A DNA stretch of 32,822 nucleotides from Geodermatophilus sp. DF01-2. GTDB lineage: Bacteria > Actinomycetota > Actinomycetes > Mycobacteriales > Geodermatophilaceae. Location of the stretch: contig NZ_SPQN01000051.1 of the NCBI RefSeq assembly GCF_004571065.1, positions 1 to 32,822 on the forward strand. Direction: 5' to 3'. Each line of letters begins with the position of its first letter. Position 1 is the stretch's first letter. Position numbers and translations under genes: made by a program. Below the pieces are notes generated by a model. It did not search any database. It saw nothing but the letters and a program-made list of their open reading frames with translations, and had not been told where the DNA came from. Shown here in pieces: positions 20,286-30,780 of the stretch.

Positions 20286-21041
20286 GGTTCGCCGCGGTCG
20301 CCGACGGGGTCTTCGTCCGGCGGCACGAGTCCCTGGACCTGAACTGCGGCCTGGTCGTGGGCGACGGCGCCTGCCTGGTCGTCGACACCCGTTCCGACCT
20401 CGGTGAGGCCGCCGACCTGGTCGCCGCCGTCCGCCGGGTGACCCCGCACCCGTGGACGGTGGTCAACACCCACGCCCACTACGACCATTGCGCACGAGCT
20501 CGCGGCGTTCCGGCCCGCGACGATCTGGGGCCCCCGCGGCTGCGCCGCCGACCTGCTGGCGGCCGGGGAGGCGCAGCGGGCGGCGCGGGTGGCCGAGCTG
20601 CTGGCGGAGGGCCACGCGGACGCCGCCGAGCGGGTGCGGCGCGCCCCGCTCGACCCGCCCGATGCCCTGGTGGACGGCACCGCGGTGCTCGACGTCGGTG
20701 GCCGGGACGTGGTGCTGCGGTTCCTCGGCCGCGGGCACACCTCGCACGACCTGGTGGTGGAGGTCGAGACGGCCGGGGACGGCAGCGTCCTCGTCGAGGA
20801 GGGCGAGCCCCCGTCGTTCGAGGACTCCTTCCCCACCGAGTGGCCGGCGACGCTGGGTCGGCTGCACGCCCTGGCCCGCGGGTCGGTCGTCCCCGGGCAC
20901 GGCGCCGTCGTCGACGCGACGTTCGTGGGGTCCCAGCGGGAGGAGCTGATGGCGGTGCTGGCCGCCGTCCGGTCGGCCCCGTCCAGGGGCCCGCCCCCGA
21001 GCGTGCGAGGGGTGGGGAGGACGGGGTCCTTCTTCAGGTGA
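20282..21041 (+). pseudogene. MBL-fold metallo-hydrolase, frameshifted
   Basis: Starts at GTG 20282 overlapping DUF429. The first frame gives VRFAAVADGVFVRRHESLDL to WTVVNTHAHYDHC, the metal motif HxHxDH. At about 20489-20493 the frame changes and continues with HELAAFRPATIWGPRGCAAD, later RGHTSHDLVVEVETAGDG, VEEGEPPSFEDSFPTEWPATL and SVVPGHGAVVDATF. Family members usually read HCFGNHELAAF at the junction, so about eight bases are missing. The usual AGDL metal motif before VEEG is also altered. The C-terminal about 20 codons and the stop lie in an interspersed repeat. A pseudogene is likely; a sequencing error at one site would not explain both defects. Confidence 0.7.
20981..21031 (+). repeat. 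GC-rich interspersed repeat, copy B
   Basis: TCGGCCCCGTCCAGGGGCCC followed by GAGCGTGCGAGGGGTGGGGAG and GGGGTCCTTC has the same block order as copy A at 18323. It forms the 3' end of the frameshifted MBL-fold frame and ends against the stop of the convergent SDR gene. The position at a convergent gene pair matches copy A. Confidence 0.6.
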
Positions 21042-21789
21042 CCCGGCGGACGACGGGCAGCGGCAGTACCCGCAGCAGCGCAGAGATCGGTCGCCACGGC
21101 AGCCCCGGGACGTAGGCGCGCACCGGCTCGCGCTCGATGGCCGCGGTGAGGGCGGCGACGCCGGTGTCGAGATCGACGGTGAACGGGCCGCGGCGACCGA
21201 CGTTGATGTCGGTGGCGATGTAGCCGGGGAGGATCGTGGAGACGGCGATCGGCGTGCCGTGCACGTCGGAGCGGATGCCCTCGGCGAGGGAGTTGAGCGC
21301 GGCCTTGCTCGCGCCGTAGGCGGTGCGGGTGTCGCGCATGCCGCGGATCGACGCGACCGACGAGATCAGCACCAGGTGCCCGGAGTTCTGCGCGCGGAAG
21401 AGCTCCATCGCGGCCTCGCACTGGGCGTGCGAGCCGAGCACGTTGGTGTGCAGGACGGCGCGATTGGCCGCCGCATGCCCCGTGCCGACCGAGCCGCCCT
21501 TTCCGATGCCGGCGTTCACGACCACCCGGTCGAGGCCGCCGAGCCGCGCGGCCAGCTCCGGCACGACGGCGGCCACCGATCCGGCGTCGTCGACGTCCAT
21601 GCCCGCGACCTCGACCCGGATGCCGGGGTGCGCCGCGCGCAGCTCCTGCTGCAGGGCCTCGAGGCGGTCGGTGCGGCGCGCGGCGAGCGCCAGGTCGCGA
21701 CCCATGGCGGCGAACCGGCGGGCCATGCCCTGGCCCAGGCCGGCACTCGCGCCGGAGATGAGGATGCGCTGGCGGACGGGGTTCGGCAC
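21034..21789 (-). CDS. short-chain dehydrogenase/reductase
   Basis: A 251-residue classical SDR from GTG 21789. The cofactor loop is ISGASAGLGQG (about 11-21), followed by LAARRTDRLE, in which Arg residues favour NADPH. NAG (92-94), Ser near 144 (LISSVAS), Tyr158 and Lys162 (YGASK) complete the active site. PGYIATDIN follows, as is usual. The substrate cannot be told. The stop overlaps the convergent MBL-fold frame by eight bases. CATCCT lies about six bases upstream of the GTG as a possible leaderless -10, and the 38-bp palindrome at 21810 separates it from the DsbA-like gene upstream on the same strand. Confidence 0.9.
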   Translation of the reverse strand: MPNPVRQRILISGASAGLGQGMARRFAAMGRDLALAARRTDRLEALQQELRAAHPGIRVEVAGMDVDDAGSVAAVVPELAARLGGLDRVVVNAGIGKGGSVGTGHAAANRAVLHTNVLGSHAQCEAAMELFRAQNSGHLVLISSVASIRGMRDTRTAYGASKAALNSLAEGIRSDVHGTPIAVSTILPGYIATDINVGRRGPFTVDLDTGVAALTAAIEREPVRAYVPGLPWRPISALLRVLPLPVVRRVT

Positions 21790-21809
21790 CGCGTCAGGAT
21801 GCCAAACCC

Positions 21810-21847
21810 GCCTCGGTGTCGGTTTCCGCGGAAACCGACACCGAGGC
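21810..21847. terminator. 38-bp perfect palindrome
   Basis: Bases 21810-21847 are identical to their own reverse complement: 19-base arms beginning GCCTCGGTGTCGG and meeting at TTTCCGCGGAAA. It starts nine bases after the DsbA-like stop and lies 21 bases upstream of the SDR start, both on the minus strand. An RNA transcribed through it would form a very stable hairpin, so a terminator for the DsbA-like gene is likely, though there is no T-run. It could instead be a DNA-binding site. Confidence 0.6.
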
Positions 21848-21855
21848 CGGAGGGA

Positions 21856-22521
21856 TCAGCGGCGGCCGGTCAGCTCCAGCGCGTCGGCCGGCACCGACTC
21901 CATGTCGGGGCCGGACAGCCGAGTGCGCTTGAGCTCCCAGAAGTCGGGCAGGTTGGCCAGCAGGACGGCGCCGTCGAAGGCCCGGCCGGCGTCCTCACCG
22001 GTCGGCACCCGGCTGATGACCGGGCCGAAGAAGGCCACGCCGTCGATGTGCATGACCGGGGTGCCGACGTCGTCGCCCACCGGGTCCATGCCTGCGTGAT
22101 GGCTCTTCTCCAGGGCCTCGTCGTACTCGGCGGAGGTGGCGGCCTCGGCCAGCGACGCGGGCAGGCCGACCCGCTCCAGTGCCGGGGCGATCAGCTCGTC
22201 GAGCTCCACGCCCTCGTGGTGGCGCAGCGTCCCCATGGCCGTGTAGAGGTCGCCGAGGACCTCGTCGCCGTGCTGCTGCGCCGCGGCGATCGCCACCCGG
22301 ACCGGGCCGATCGCCCGCTTCATCATCTCCTGGTAGTCCTCCGGCAGGTCCCGGCCGCGGTTGAGCACCGCCAGGGACATGACGTGCCAGTGCAGGTCGA
22401 TCTCGCGGACCTTGGCCGCCTCCAGGACCCAGCGGCTGGTCAGCCACGCCCACGGACAGGCAGGGTCGAACCAGAAGTCCACACGGGCCTTGGTGGGGGC
22501 GCTCTGCACTGCCTCGGTCAT
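21856..22521 (-). CDS. DsbA-family protein, mycothiol-dependent nitroreductase-like
   Basis: A 221-residue thioredoxin-fold protein from ATG 22521. [21 protein letters not shown] is the active site region typical of the Mycobacterium Rv2466c group, here with Cys22-Pro-Trp-Ala25, so the second cysteine of CPWC is missing. [21 protein letters not shown] contains the cis-proline loop. Rv2466c uses mycothiol to reduce nitro compounds and disulfides; one Cys can be enough for monothiol chemistry with mycothiol. It has no signal peptide and is cytoplasmic. It is divergent from aminopeptidase N. Confidence 0.85.
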   Translation of the reverse strand: MTEAVQSAPTKARVDFWFDPACPWAWLTSRWVLEAAKVREIDLHWHVMSLAVLNRGRDLPEDYQEMMKRAIGPVRVAIAAAQQHGDEVLGDLYTAMGTLRHHEGVELDELIAPALERVGLPASLAEAATSAEYDEALEKSHHAGMDPVGDDVGTPVMHIDGVAFFGPVISRVPTGEDAGRAFDGAVLLANLPDFWELKRTRLSGPDMESVPADALELTGRR

Positions 22522-22640
22522 GGATCGCTCCTCGCTCGGGGGGGTGGGTCTCTGCAGCCGTCCAAGCCCGGCGGGGAGGTGGTTGTTCCCTCAACCGTCC
22601 GCTCGTCGCGGTGTCGGACCTGCATGGGAAGCTGCCCGGC

Positions 22641-25190
<2,550 letters not shown>

Positions 25191-25222
25191 TCACTCCGTC
25201 GGCCTACCGGGCGACGAGGTGC

Positions 25223-25693
25223 TCAGTGGGTGCGCAGGCCGCGCGGGTGGCCGGCCTGGTCGGACAGTTGGCGCAGGCCGTTGACGATGCCGCCGACCAG
25301 GTCGCCGGAGGCGAAGGCGTTGGTCATCGACAGCACGGCCAGCGCGCAGGCCCGGTCGGGCAGCCGGCGCGATGCCGCAGCGCCCACGACCACCTCGACG
25401 ACCCGCTGGCCCGGCGAGACGGCGAGCAGCACCGACTCGGGGAGGTCGTGACCGGAGCGCTCGAAGAGCTCCTCGGCTCGGGCGCGGGTCTGCGCGCCGA
25501 GGTCACCGATGTAGAGGGTGAAGCGCAGCCCGGTCTCCCGGGAGGACATGGTCAGCGCCTCGTCGAGGCGCGACAGCTCCCGGGTGCCGAAGATCGAGTC
25601 GGGGGCCCGGGCCTCGGCCTCGTCGTCCCGGGTCGGCAGGGTGCCGGCGGACGTCGCCGTGTCGTGCGAGGTGGTCTCGAGCGCGCTGGTCAT
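25223..25693 (-). CDS. DUF5130 / TPM-domain-like protein
   Basis: A 156-residue protein from ATG 25693 with GGAGG seven bases upstream. After a disordered acidic N-terminus, SIFGTRELSRLDEALTMSSRETGLRFTLYIGDLG and ARAEELFERSGHDLPESVLLAVSPGQRVVEVVVGAAASRRLPD follow the pattern of the TLP18.3/Psb32/MOLO-1-like (TPM) fold found in actinobacterial DUF5130 proteins. There is no signal peptide or membrane span. The function is unknown. It lies downstream of the CtaJ-like gene on the same strand, 48 bases apart. Confidence 0.8.
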   Translation of the reverse strand: MTSALETTSHDTATSAGTLPTRDDEAEARAPDSIFGTRELSRLDEALTMSSRETGLRFTLYIGDLGAQTRARAEELFERSGHDLPESVLLAVSPGQRVVEVVVGAAASRRLPDRACALAVLSMTNAFASGDLVGGIVNGLRQLSDQAGHPRGLRTH

Positions 25694-25741
25694 CTGCGGC
25701 CTCCGGGAGCGCGGACGGTGGGGATGTCGGGAGTCACGCGG

Positions 25742-26146
25742 TCACCAGGTCCCGCGGGCGCCGCCGTAGGGGCGGGCCGCGGCCGTGTTCGCGCTCGCGG
25801 CGCTCAGGGCGTGCGAGCCGTGGCTCCCGGCGGCCGCGCCGTGCGGCGCGGTGGACGCGCCGGGCTGCCCGGTCGACCGCTCGCCGTGCTGTTCGGGGTA
25901 CATCGACGAACCCAGCGCTGTGGTGCCGTCACCGGGGACGGCGGCCGGGCCGTGCGCCTGGGTGGGACCGTGGCCGTCGCCGGCCACAGGGTGCGGCTCG
26001 TACCAGACGGGCTCGTGATCCCACGGCTGGCCGGGCTTGTACCGGACCTTCCTCTGCCGTCCGGGGACGAGGGTCAACAGCGCGAAGAGCAGGACCACGG
26101 CCAGCGGGGCCACCGCGTAGACGAGGATGGTCTCGACGACGGTCAC
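25742..26146 (-). CDS. ctaJ: CtaJ-like small subunit of aa3-type cytochrome oxidase
   Basis: A 134-residue protein from GTG 26146. One N-terminal membrane helix (TILVYAVAPLAVVLLFALLTLVP) is followed by RYKPGQPWDHEPVWYEPHP, the signature I associate with the actinobacterial oxidase accessory subunit CtaJ (MTxxET... YxPGxPWxxxPVW). The remaining tail is low-complexity, Gly/Ala/His-rich and probably disordered on the cytoplasmic side. It would associate with the bcc-aa3 respiratory supercomplex. Other oxidase genes are not in this window. A leaderless -10 (TAGGTT) lies six bases upstream. Confidence 0.65.
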   Translation of the reverse strand: MTVVETILVYAVAPLAVVLLFALLTLVPGRQRKVRYKPGQPWDHEPVWYEPHPVAGDGHGPTQAHGPAAVPGDGTTALGSSMYPEQHGERSTGQPGASTAPHGAAAGSHGSHALSAASANTAAARPYGGARGTW

Positions 26147-26152
26147 GCCCTC

Positions 26153-26158
26153 AACCTA
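26153..26158 (-). promoter_or_regulatory. candidate leaderless -10 for the CtaJ-like gene
   Basis: Read on the minus strand, TAGGTT fits TAnnnT and is six bases before the GTG at 26146. There is no separate ribosome binding site. Confidence 0.5.
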
Positions 26159-26183
26159 CCGGCAGCCGCCCGCTCCCTCCTGG

Positions 26184-27608
26184 TCAGTCCCACCCCGCGG
26201 GGTGACGGTCCGCCCAGGGCCGCGCCGCCTCCAGCTGGGCGGCGAGCGCGACCAGCGTGACCTCGTCCGCCGGGCGACCCACGAGCATCGTCCCGACCGG
26301 CAGCCCGTCGGGCGTCCAGTGCAGAGGGACGCTCACCGCCGGCTGCCCGGTGACGTTGAAGACCGCGGTGAAGGCGGCGTAGCGCTTCTGCCGCTCGAAG
26401 TCCGCGGCGCCGTCGCCGTCGGCGCCGAACCACCCCAGCGGCCGCGGCGTCATCGTGGTGACCGGCGCGAGCAGGACGTCGTAGCCGTCGGTGGCGGTGA
26501 CGAAGCGGCGGGCGAACAGCCGCAGCGCGGTGAGCGCCTCCATCGCCGCCTGCGCCGAGAGCGCCAGGCCCCGGGCCCGCAGCTCCCGGGTCAGCGGCCG
26601 CAGCTCGCCGACCCGCTCCGGCGGCACCGGCAGCAGCGTTCCCGAGAGGGTCCACACCCGCTCGAAGGCGGCGAGGACGTCGGGGCCGAGCAGGCCGGGC
26701 GGCACGTCGACGACCTCGTGACCGAGGTCCGCGAGCAGCCGGGAGGCGTCGTCGAAGGCCGCCTGCACCGCACGCTCCAGCCCGGCGTCGGGCATGGGGG
26801 ACTCCAGGTACCTGCCGATCCGCAGCCGGCCCGGCGGGCGGTCGGCGGCGCCGAGGAAGGTCTCCCCCGGCGGCAGCGGCGGCGCCCAGGCGGCGTCACC
26901 GGTCACCGGCCCGGCCATCGCGTCGAGCATCGCCGCGGCGTCGCGCACCGTGCGCGCGAGCGGTCCGTTGGTGCCCAGCCCGGTGACGTCGCCACCGAAG
27001 GGCGCGTTGCTCACCCGGCCCCGGCTGGGCTTGAGACCGACCAGCCCGTTGGCGCTCGCCGGGATGCGGATCGACCCGCCGCCGTCGCTGCCCTGCGCGA
27101 ACGGCAGCATGCCGGCGGCGACCGCGACCGCCGCTCCCCCGCTGGAGCCGCCGGCCAGCCGGGTGGGGTCCCACGGGCAGCGGGCCGGGCCGGCCAGGAG
27201 GTTGTCGGTGTAGCAGGGGAAGCCGAACTCGGGCGTGTTCGTCTTGCCGATGCTGATCGTCCCGGCGTCGGCCAGCCGGGTGACGACGGCGTCGTCGACG
27301 GTGGGGACGTTGTCGGCGAAGACGGTGCAGCCGAAGGTCGTCCGGACGCCGGCGGTGTTGTTGAGGTCCTTGATGGCGGTCGGGACGCCGAGCAGCGGGG
27401 GCAGCTCGCCGCCGTCGCGCACCCGGCGCTCGGCGCGGCGGGCCGCGGCCAGCGCCCGTTCGGGGGTCACGGTGAGGAAGGCGCCGAGCCCGGCGTCGAG
27501 GGCCTCGACGCGGCGCAGCGCGTGCTCGACCAGCTCGACCGGACTCGCCTCCCCTGCCCGGACGGCGGCGGCCTGCTCGAGCGCGGTCAGGTCGTGGAGC
27601 TGGGTCAC
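26184..27608 (-). CDS. amidase (amidase-signature family)
   Basis: A 474-residue amidase-signature enzyme from GTG 27608. The catalytic triad is visible: Lys80 (GVPTAIKDLN), Ser155 (AGGSSGG) and Ser179 (QGSDGGGSIRIPAS). The order and spacing match functional family members that hydrolyse amide bonds in diverse substrates; a GatA role is less likely because gatB and gatC are absent here. No signal peptide. The same frame is open far upstream, but that part is antisense to the MFS gene and has repeat-like composition. The start is divergent from the MFS gene by 24 bases and TACCGT is a possible -10. Confidence 0.9.
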   Translation of the reverse strand: MTQLHDLTALEQAAAVRAGEASPVELVEHALRRVEALDAGLGAFLTVTPERALAAARRAERRVRDGGELPPLLGVPTAIKDLNNTAGVRTTFGCTVFADNVPTVDDAVVTRLADAGTISIGKTNTPEFGFPCYTDNLLAGPARCPWDPTRLAGGSSGGAAVAVAAGMLPFAQGSDGGGSIRIPASANGLVGLKPSRGRVSNAPFGGDVTGLGTNGPLARTVRDAAAMLDAMAGPVTGDAAWAPPLPPGETFLGAADRPPGRLRIGRYLESPMPDAGLERAVQAAFDDASRLLADLGHEVVDVPPGLLGPDVLAAFERVWTLSGTLLPVPPERVGELRPLTRELRARGLALSAQAAMEALTALRLFARRFVTATDGYDVLLAPVTTMTPRPLGWFGADGDGAADFERQKRYAAFTAVFNVTGQPAVSVPLHWTPDGLPVGTMLVGRPADEVTLVALAAQLEAARPWADRHPAGWD

Positions 27609-27616
27609 GGCGCCCG

Positions 27617-27626
27617 ACGGTAGCCT
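27617..27626. promoter_or_regulatory. overlapping divergent leaderless -10 boxes
   Basis: Rightward, TAGCCT (27621-27626) is six bases before the MFS GTG at 27633. Leftward, TACCGT (complement of 27617-27622) is eight bases before the amidase GTG at 27608. The two hexamers share two bases, so only one polymerase can occupy the site and each -35 must lie in the coding region of the other gene. Confidence 0.5.
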
Positions 27627-27632
27627 CCGCCG

Positions 27633-28844
27633 GTGACGCTCGGCCGCCCGTTCCGGACCTTCTGGACCGCTGCGGTGCTGGTCAACCTGGGCGACGGCAT
27701 CCGGCTCGCGGCCTTCCCGTTGCTGGCGGCCTCCCTCTCGGCCGATCCGTTCACCGTCGGTGCGGTCGCCGCCGCCGGCACCCTGCCCTGGCTGCTCACC
27801 GGCCTGCTCGCCGGGTCGCTGGCGGACCGGCACGGCGCGCGGGTGCTGCTCCCCCTCGCCGACGCCCTGCGGGTCGCGGTCCTGGCGGCGCTCGTGGCCC
27901 TGCTGGCGACCGACCGGGCCTCGGTCGCCGCGGTGGCGACCGCGGCGTTCCTGCTCGGCGTGGGCGAGACGATGCGCGACGTCGCGGCCGAGACCGTCGT
28001 CCCCCGGCTGGTGCCCGCGGCGTTGCTCGAGCGGGCCAACGGGCGGCTGTCGGCCGGCACCGTCGTCGGCAACGAGTTCGTCGGTCCACTGGTCGGCGGC
28101 ACGCTGTTCGCGGCCGGCGCCGCGCTGCCGTTCGTGGTGAACAGCGCCACCACCGCCGTCGCCGTACTGCTCGTCCTGTCCCTGCCGGCAGCGGCGCTCA
28201 CCGCGCTGGGGCCGGCGGTCCCTCCTGGTGAGGGGCGCGGCGCCGTCCACCGGCTCCGGGAGGGCGTGGCCTGGCTGGCGCGGGACCGGTCCCTGGGCAC
28301 CCTCGTCCTCGCGGTCGCCGCGGTCGCGCTGGCCGACAGCGCCTGGTTCAGCCTCTTCGTAGTCTACACCGAGCAGCGCCTTGGACTGGGCGCCGTCGGC
28401 TTCGGGGCACTGCTCGCGCTGGGGGCCGGCGGCGGGCTGATGGGCGCGCTGCTCGCCGACCGGGTCATCGGAGGGCGCCGGCACCGCAGCGTCGTGACGT
28501 GGTCCGCGCTCGGAGCGGCCGCTCCTCCGTGCCTGCTCCTCCTCGTCGCCGAGCCGTGGGCGGCGGGCGTGGTCGTCGTCGCGTCGAGCGGCGCGTTCGG
28601 CGTCCTCAACGTCGCCACCGCCTCGCTGCGCCACCGACTGGTCCCCGACCCCCTGCGTGGCCGGGTCACGGCGGCCTGGCGGACCGCCGTGTACGGGGCC
28701 GGCGCCGTCGGTGCACTCGTCGGTGGCGCGCTGGCGAGCGGGGCGGGCCTGGAGGCGCCGTTCGTGCTCAGCGCCGTCCTGGGCACCGCGGTGGCCGTCG
28801 CCTGGTGGCTGGTCTCGGCCCCGCGGCCGCGGCCGGCCGGGTAG
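27633..28844 (+). CDS. MFS transporter, EntS-like
   Basis: A 403-residue membrane protein from GTG 27633. Multiple hydrophobic segments (LVNLGDGIRLAAFPLLAASL, FTVGAVAAAGTLPWLLTGLLAG, VLAALVALLATD and others) give about 10-12 helices. GSLADRHGARVLLP is the loop 2-3 motif (GxLaDrxGrr) of the major facilitator superfamily. The second-half signature LADRVIGGRR and the loop RLVPDPLRGRVTAAWR resemble EntS/MFS_3 exporters of siderophores and drugs. The substrate is unknown. The stop (TAG) forms the first bases of a TAGACA box for kynU, ten bases before that gene. Confidence 0.88.
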   Translation: MTLGRPFRTFWTAAVLVNLGDGIRLAAFPLLAASLSADPFTVGAVAAAGTLPWLLTGLLAGSLADRHGARVLLPLADALRVAVLAALVALLATDRASVAAVATAAFLLGVGETMRDVAAETVVPRLVPAALLERANGRLSAGTVVGNEFVGPLVGGTLFAAGAALPFVVNSATTAVAVLLVLSLPAAALTALGPAVPPGEGRGAVHRLREGVAWLARDRSLGTLVLAVAAVALADSAWFSLFVVYTEQRLGLGAVGFGALLALGAGGGLMGALLADRVIGGRRHRSVVTWSALGAAAPPCLLLLVAEPWAAGVVVVASSGAFGVLNVATASLRHRLVPDPLRGRVTAAWRTAVYGAGAVGALVGGALASGAGLEAPFVLSAVLGTAVAVAWWLVSAPRPRPAG

Positions 28845-28847
28845 ACA
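28842..28847 (+). promoter_or_regulatory. candidate leaderless -10 for kynU, overlapping the MFS stop
   Basis: TAGACA is seven bases before GTG 28855 and its first three bases are the TAG stop of the MFS gene. The same hexamer precedes the Eis-like gene. A read-through operon with MFS is the alternative. Confidence 0.35.
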
Positions 28848-28854
28848 CCGCCGC

Positions 28855-30105
28855 GTGGACCTGACCCGCGCAGCCGCCGAGGCCTGCGACGCCGACGACC
28901 CGCTGACCGGCTTCCGCGACCGGTTCACCGTGGACGACGACCTGCTCTACCTCGACGGCAACTCGCTGGGCCGGATGCCCTGCGAGACGCCGGCCGCGCT
29001 GGCGCAGGTGGTCGAGCAGGAGTGGGCGCGGGGGCTGGTGCGCTCCTGGCCGTCGTGGATCGGCGCGGCCGCCCGGGTCGGCGACCTGCTGGCCGCAGGG
29101 GTGCTCGGCGCCCGCCCGGGCGAGGTCCTGGTGGGCGACTCCACGTCGGTGGACCTCTACAAGCTGCTGGTCGCCGCCACCGACGCGCGGCCCGGCCGCG
29201 ACGTGCTAGTCTGCTGCGCCGACGACTTCCCCACCGACCGCTACCTCGTGGCCGGCGTCGCGCAGGCCCGCGGGATGACGGTGCGGGAGGTCCCGGCCGA
29301 CGTCGATCAGGGGCTGGACCCGGCGGTGCTCGCCGCGGCGCTGGACGAGCGGGTCGCCGTCGTCGTCCTGTCCGCGGTCGCCTACCGGTCCGGGGCGCTG
29401 GCCGACGTCGCGGCCATCACGCGGACGGCCCGGGACGCCGGGGCGCTGGTGGTCTGGGACCTCTCGCATGCCGCCGGTGCGGTGCCGGTCGACCTGGCCG
29501 CGAACGGCGTCGACCTGGCGGTGGGATGCACGTACAAGTACCTGAACGGCGGCCCGGGCGCGCCGGCCTTCCTCTACGTGCGCCGGGAGCTGCAGGAGCA
29601 GCTGCGCCAGCCGATCTGGGGCTGGTTCGGCCAGCGCGACCAGTTCGCCATGGGCCCGGCCTACGACCCGGTGCCCGGCATCGAACGGTTCGGCGTCGGG
29701 ACGCCGCCGGTCCTGGGGATGGCCGCCGTCGAGGTCGGCGCCGGACTGGTGGCCGAGGCCGGCGTCGACCGGCTGGCCGCGAAGGGGCGGGCGCTCGGCG
29801 AGCTCGTCGTCGCCCTCGCCGACGCCTGGCTGGCGCCGCACGAGGTGGCGCTGGCCTCGCCGCGCGACCCGGCCCGCCGGGGGGCGCACGTCACCCTGGC
29901 CCACCCGCAGGCCTGGCAGCTCACCCAGGCCCTGGTGGACCGCGGCGTGGTCCCCGACTTCCGGACGCCGGACCGGGTGCGGCTCGGGCCGGCGCCCCTC
30001 TACACCTGCTTCGTCGACGTCTGGGACGCGATGGACCGGTTCCGCGAGGTGCTGGCGACCGGCGCGCACGAGGGCTATCCCACCGAGCGCGCCCGCGTCA
30101 CCTGA
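28855..30105 (+). CDS. kynU: kynureninase
   Basis: A 416-residue PLP enzyme from GTG 28855. LLYLDGNSLGRMP near the N-terminus and IGAAARVGDLLAAGVLGARPGEVLVGDSTSVDLYKLL are characteristic. VVWDLSHAAGAVPVDL has the Asp that binds the PLP nitrogen. CTYKYLNGGPGAPAFLYV holds the Schiff-base Lys228. This is normal length for KynU, which cleaves kynurenine or 3-hydroxykynurenine to anthranilate or 3-hydroxyanthranilate plus alanine. No kynA or kynB is in the window. It lies ten bases after the MFS transporter on the same strand, so an exporter-enzyme pairing is possible. Its TGA meets the sortase TGA in a shared TGATCA. Confidence 0.93.
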   Translation: MDLTRAAAEACDADDPLTGFRDRFTVDDDLLYLDGNSLGRMPCETPAALAQVVEQEWARGLVRSWPSWIGAAARVGDLLAAGVLGARPGEVLVGDSTSVDLYKLLVAATDARPGRDVLVCCADDFPTDRYLVAGVAQARGMTVREVPADVDQGLDPAVLAAALDERVAVVVLSAVAYRSGALADVAAITRTARDAGALVVWDLSHAAGAVPVDLAANGVDLAVGCTYKYLNGGPGAPAFLYVRRELQEQLRQPIWGWFGQRDQFAMGPAYDPVPGIERFGVGTPPVLGMAAVEVGAGLVAEAGVDRLAAKGRALGELVVALADAWLAPHEVALASPRDPARRGAHVTLAHPQAWQLTQALVDRGVVPDFRTPDRVRLGPAPLYTCFVDVWDAMDRFREVLATGAHEGYPTERARVT

Positions 30106-30780
30106 TCAGGACTCGGCGAAGATCACGAGGTTCTCGGTCGAGGCCCGGCCCCCGCCGCGCTGGAAGCAGGTGATCAGCACCAGCCGCCCCGGCGCCGCCT
30201 CCCACACCTCGGTGGCGTCGGGTAGCTCCCCCTTGGCGTAGCGCTCGGTGCGCTCGACGGTGTAGCTGACCGTGCCTTCCGGGGTGCTGACCTCGACCAC
30301 GTCCCCCGCCGCCAGGGTGCTGCCCCCGCCGTCGGCCTCCATCAGCGGGTCGAAGCCGTACTCACCGGTGCCGGTCGAGTGCGCGGCGAGGTAGAGGGTG
30401 TTGTCGGCCTCCCCGGCCGCACCGACCGGGTCGCCGTAGGGCTCGATCCAGTAGGCGGCGGTCAGGGTCGGCGGGTTGATCGCCCCGCCCCGCGGGGTCA
30501 GCGGGAGCAGGGGCAGGTCCAGGTCCAGCGCCGGGACGGTCACGTGCACCTCCGAGGACGGCGTCGGCAGCGCCGTCCCCCCGGCCGGCAGCGCCGGCTG
30601 CGGCTCCTCGTCGGCCGGCGGAGCCGCGGTGGCGGCGGCCACCGGGTCCGGGGACCCGGTGGCCGCGACCGGCTGCTCGCCGTCGGTCAGGCCGACGGCG
30701 AGCAGCGTGCCCCCGGCGACGCCGAGGGCGGCGACCGCAGCGACGGCGGTGCGCCGGCCCGGCCGGGTCAGACCCCGCAC
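30106..30780 (-). CDS. class F-like sortase
   Basis: A 224-residue protein from GTG 30780. An N-terminal membrane anchor (TAVAAVAALGVAGGTLLAVGL) is followed by a Pro/Ala linker and a sortase domain: VHVTVPALDLDLPLLPL, TLYLAAHSTGTGEYGFDPL with catalytic His134, and RLVLITCFQRGGGRAST with Cys205 and an Arg at 208 or 212. Sortases of this class join proteins bearing a C-terminal sorting signal to the cell envelope. It starts 11 bases inside the upstream gene, which encodes a protein with a C-terminal anchor-like region, so enzyme and substrate are probably a coupled pair. Confidence 0.88.
   Translation of the reverse strand: MRGLTRPGRRTAVAAVAALGVAGGTLLAVGLTDGEQPVAATGSPDPVAAATAAPPADEEPQPALPAGGTALPTPSSEVHVTVPALDLDLPLLPLTPRGGAINPPTLTAAYWIEPYGDPVGAAGEADNTLYLAAHSTGTGEYGFDPLMEADGGGSTLAAGDVVEVSTPEGTVSYTVERTERYAKGELPDATEVWEAAPGRLVLITCFQRGGGRASTENLVIFAES

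Noticed and set aside
27609-28928. N-terminal extension of the amidase to a 914-residue protein
   Set aside because: The added part is antisense to the MFS transporter, lacks family similarity and skips a good GTG start at 27608.
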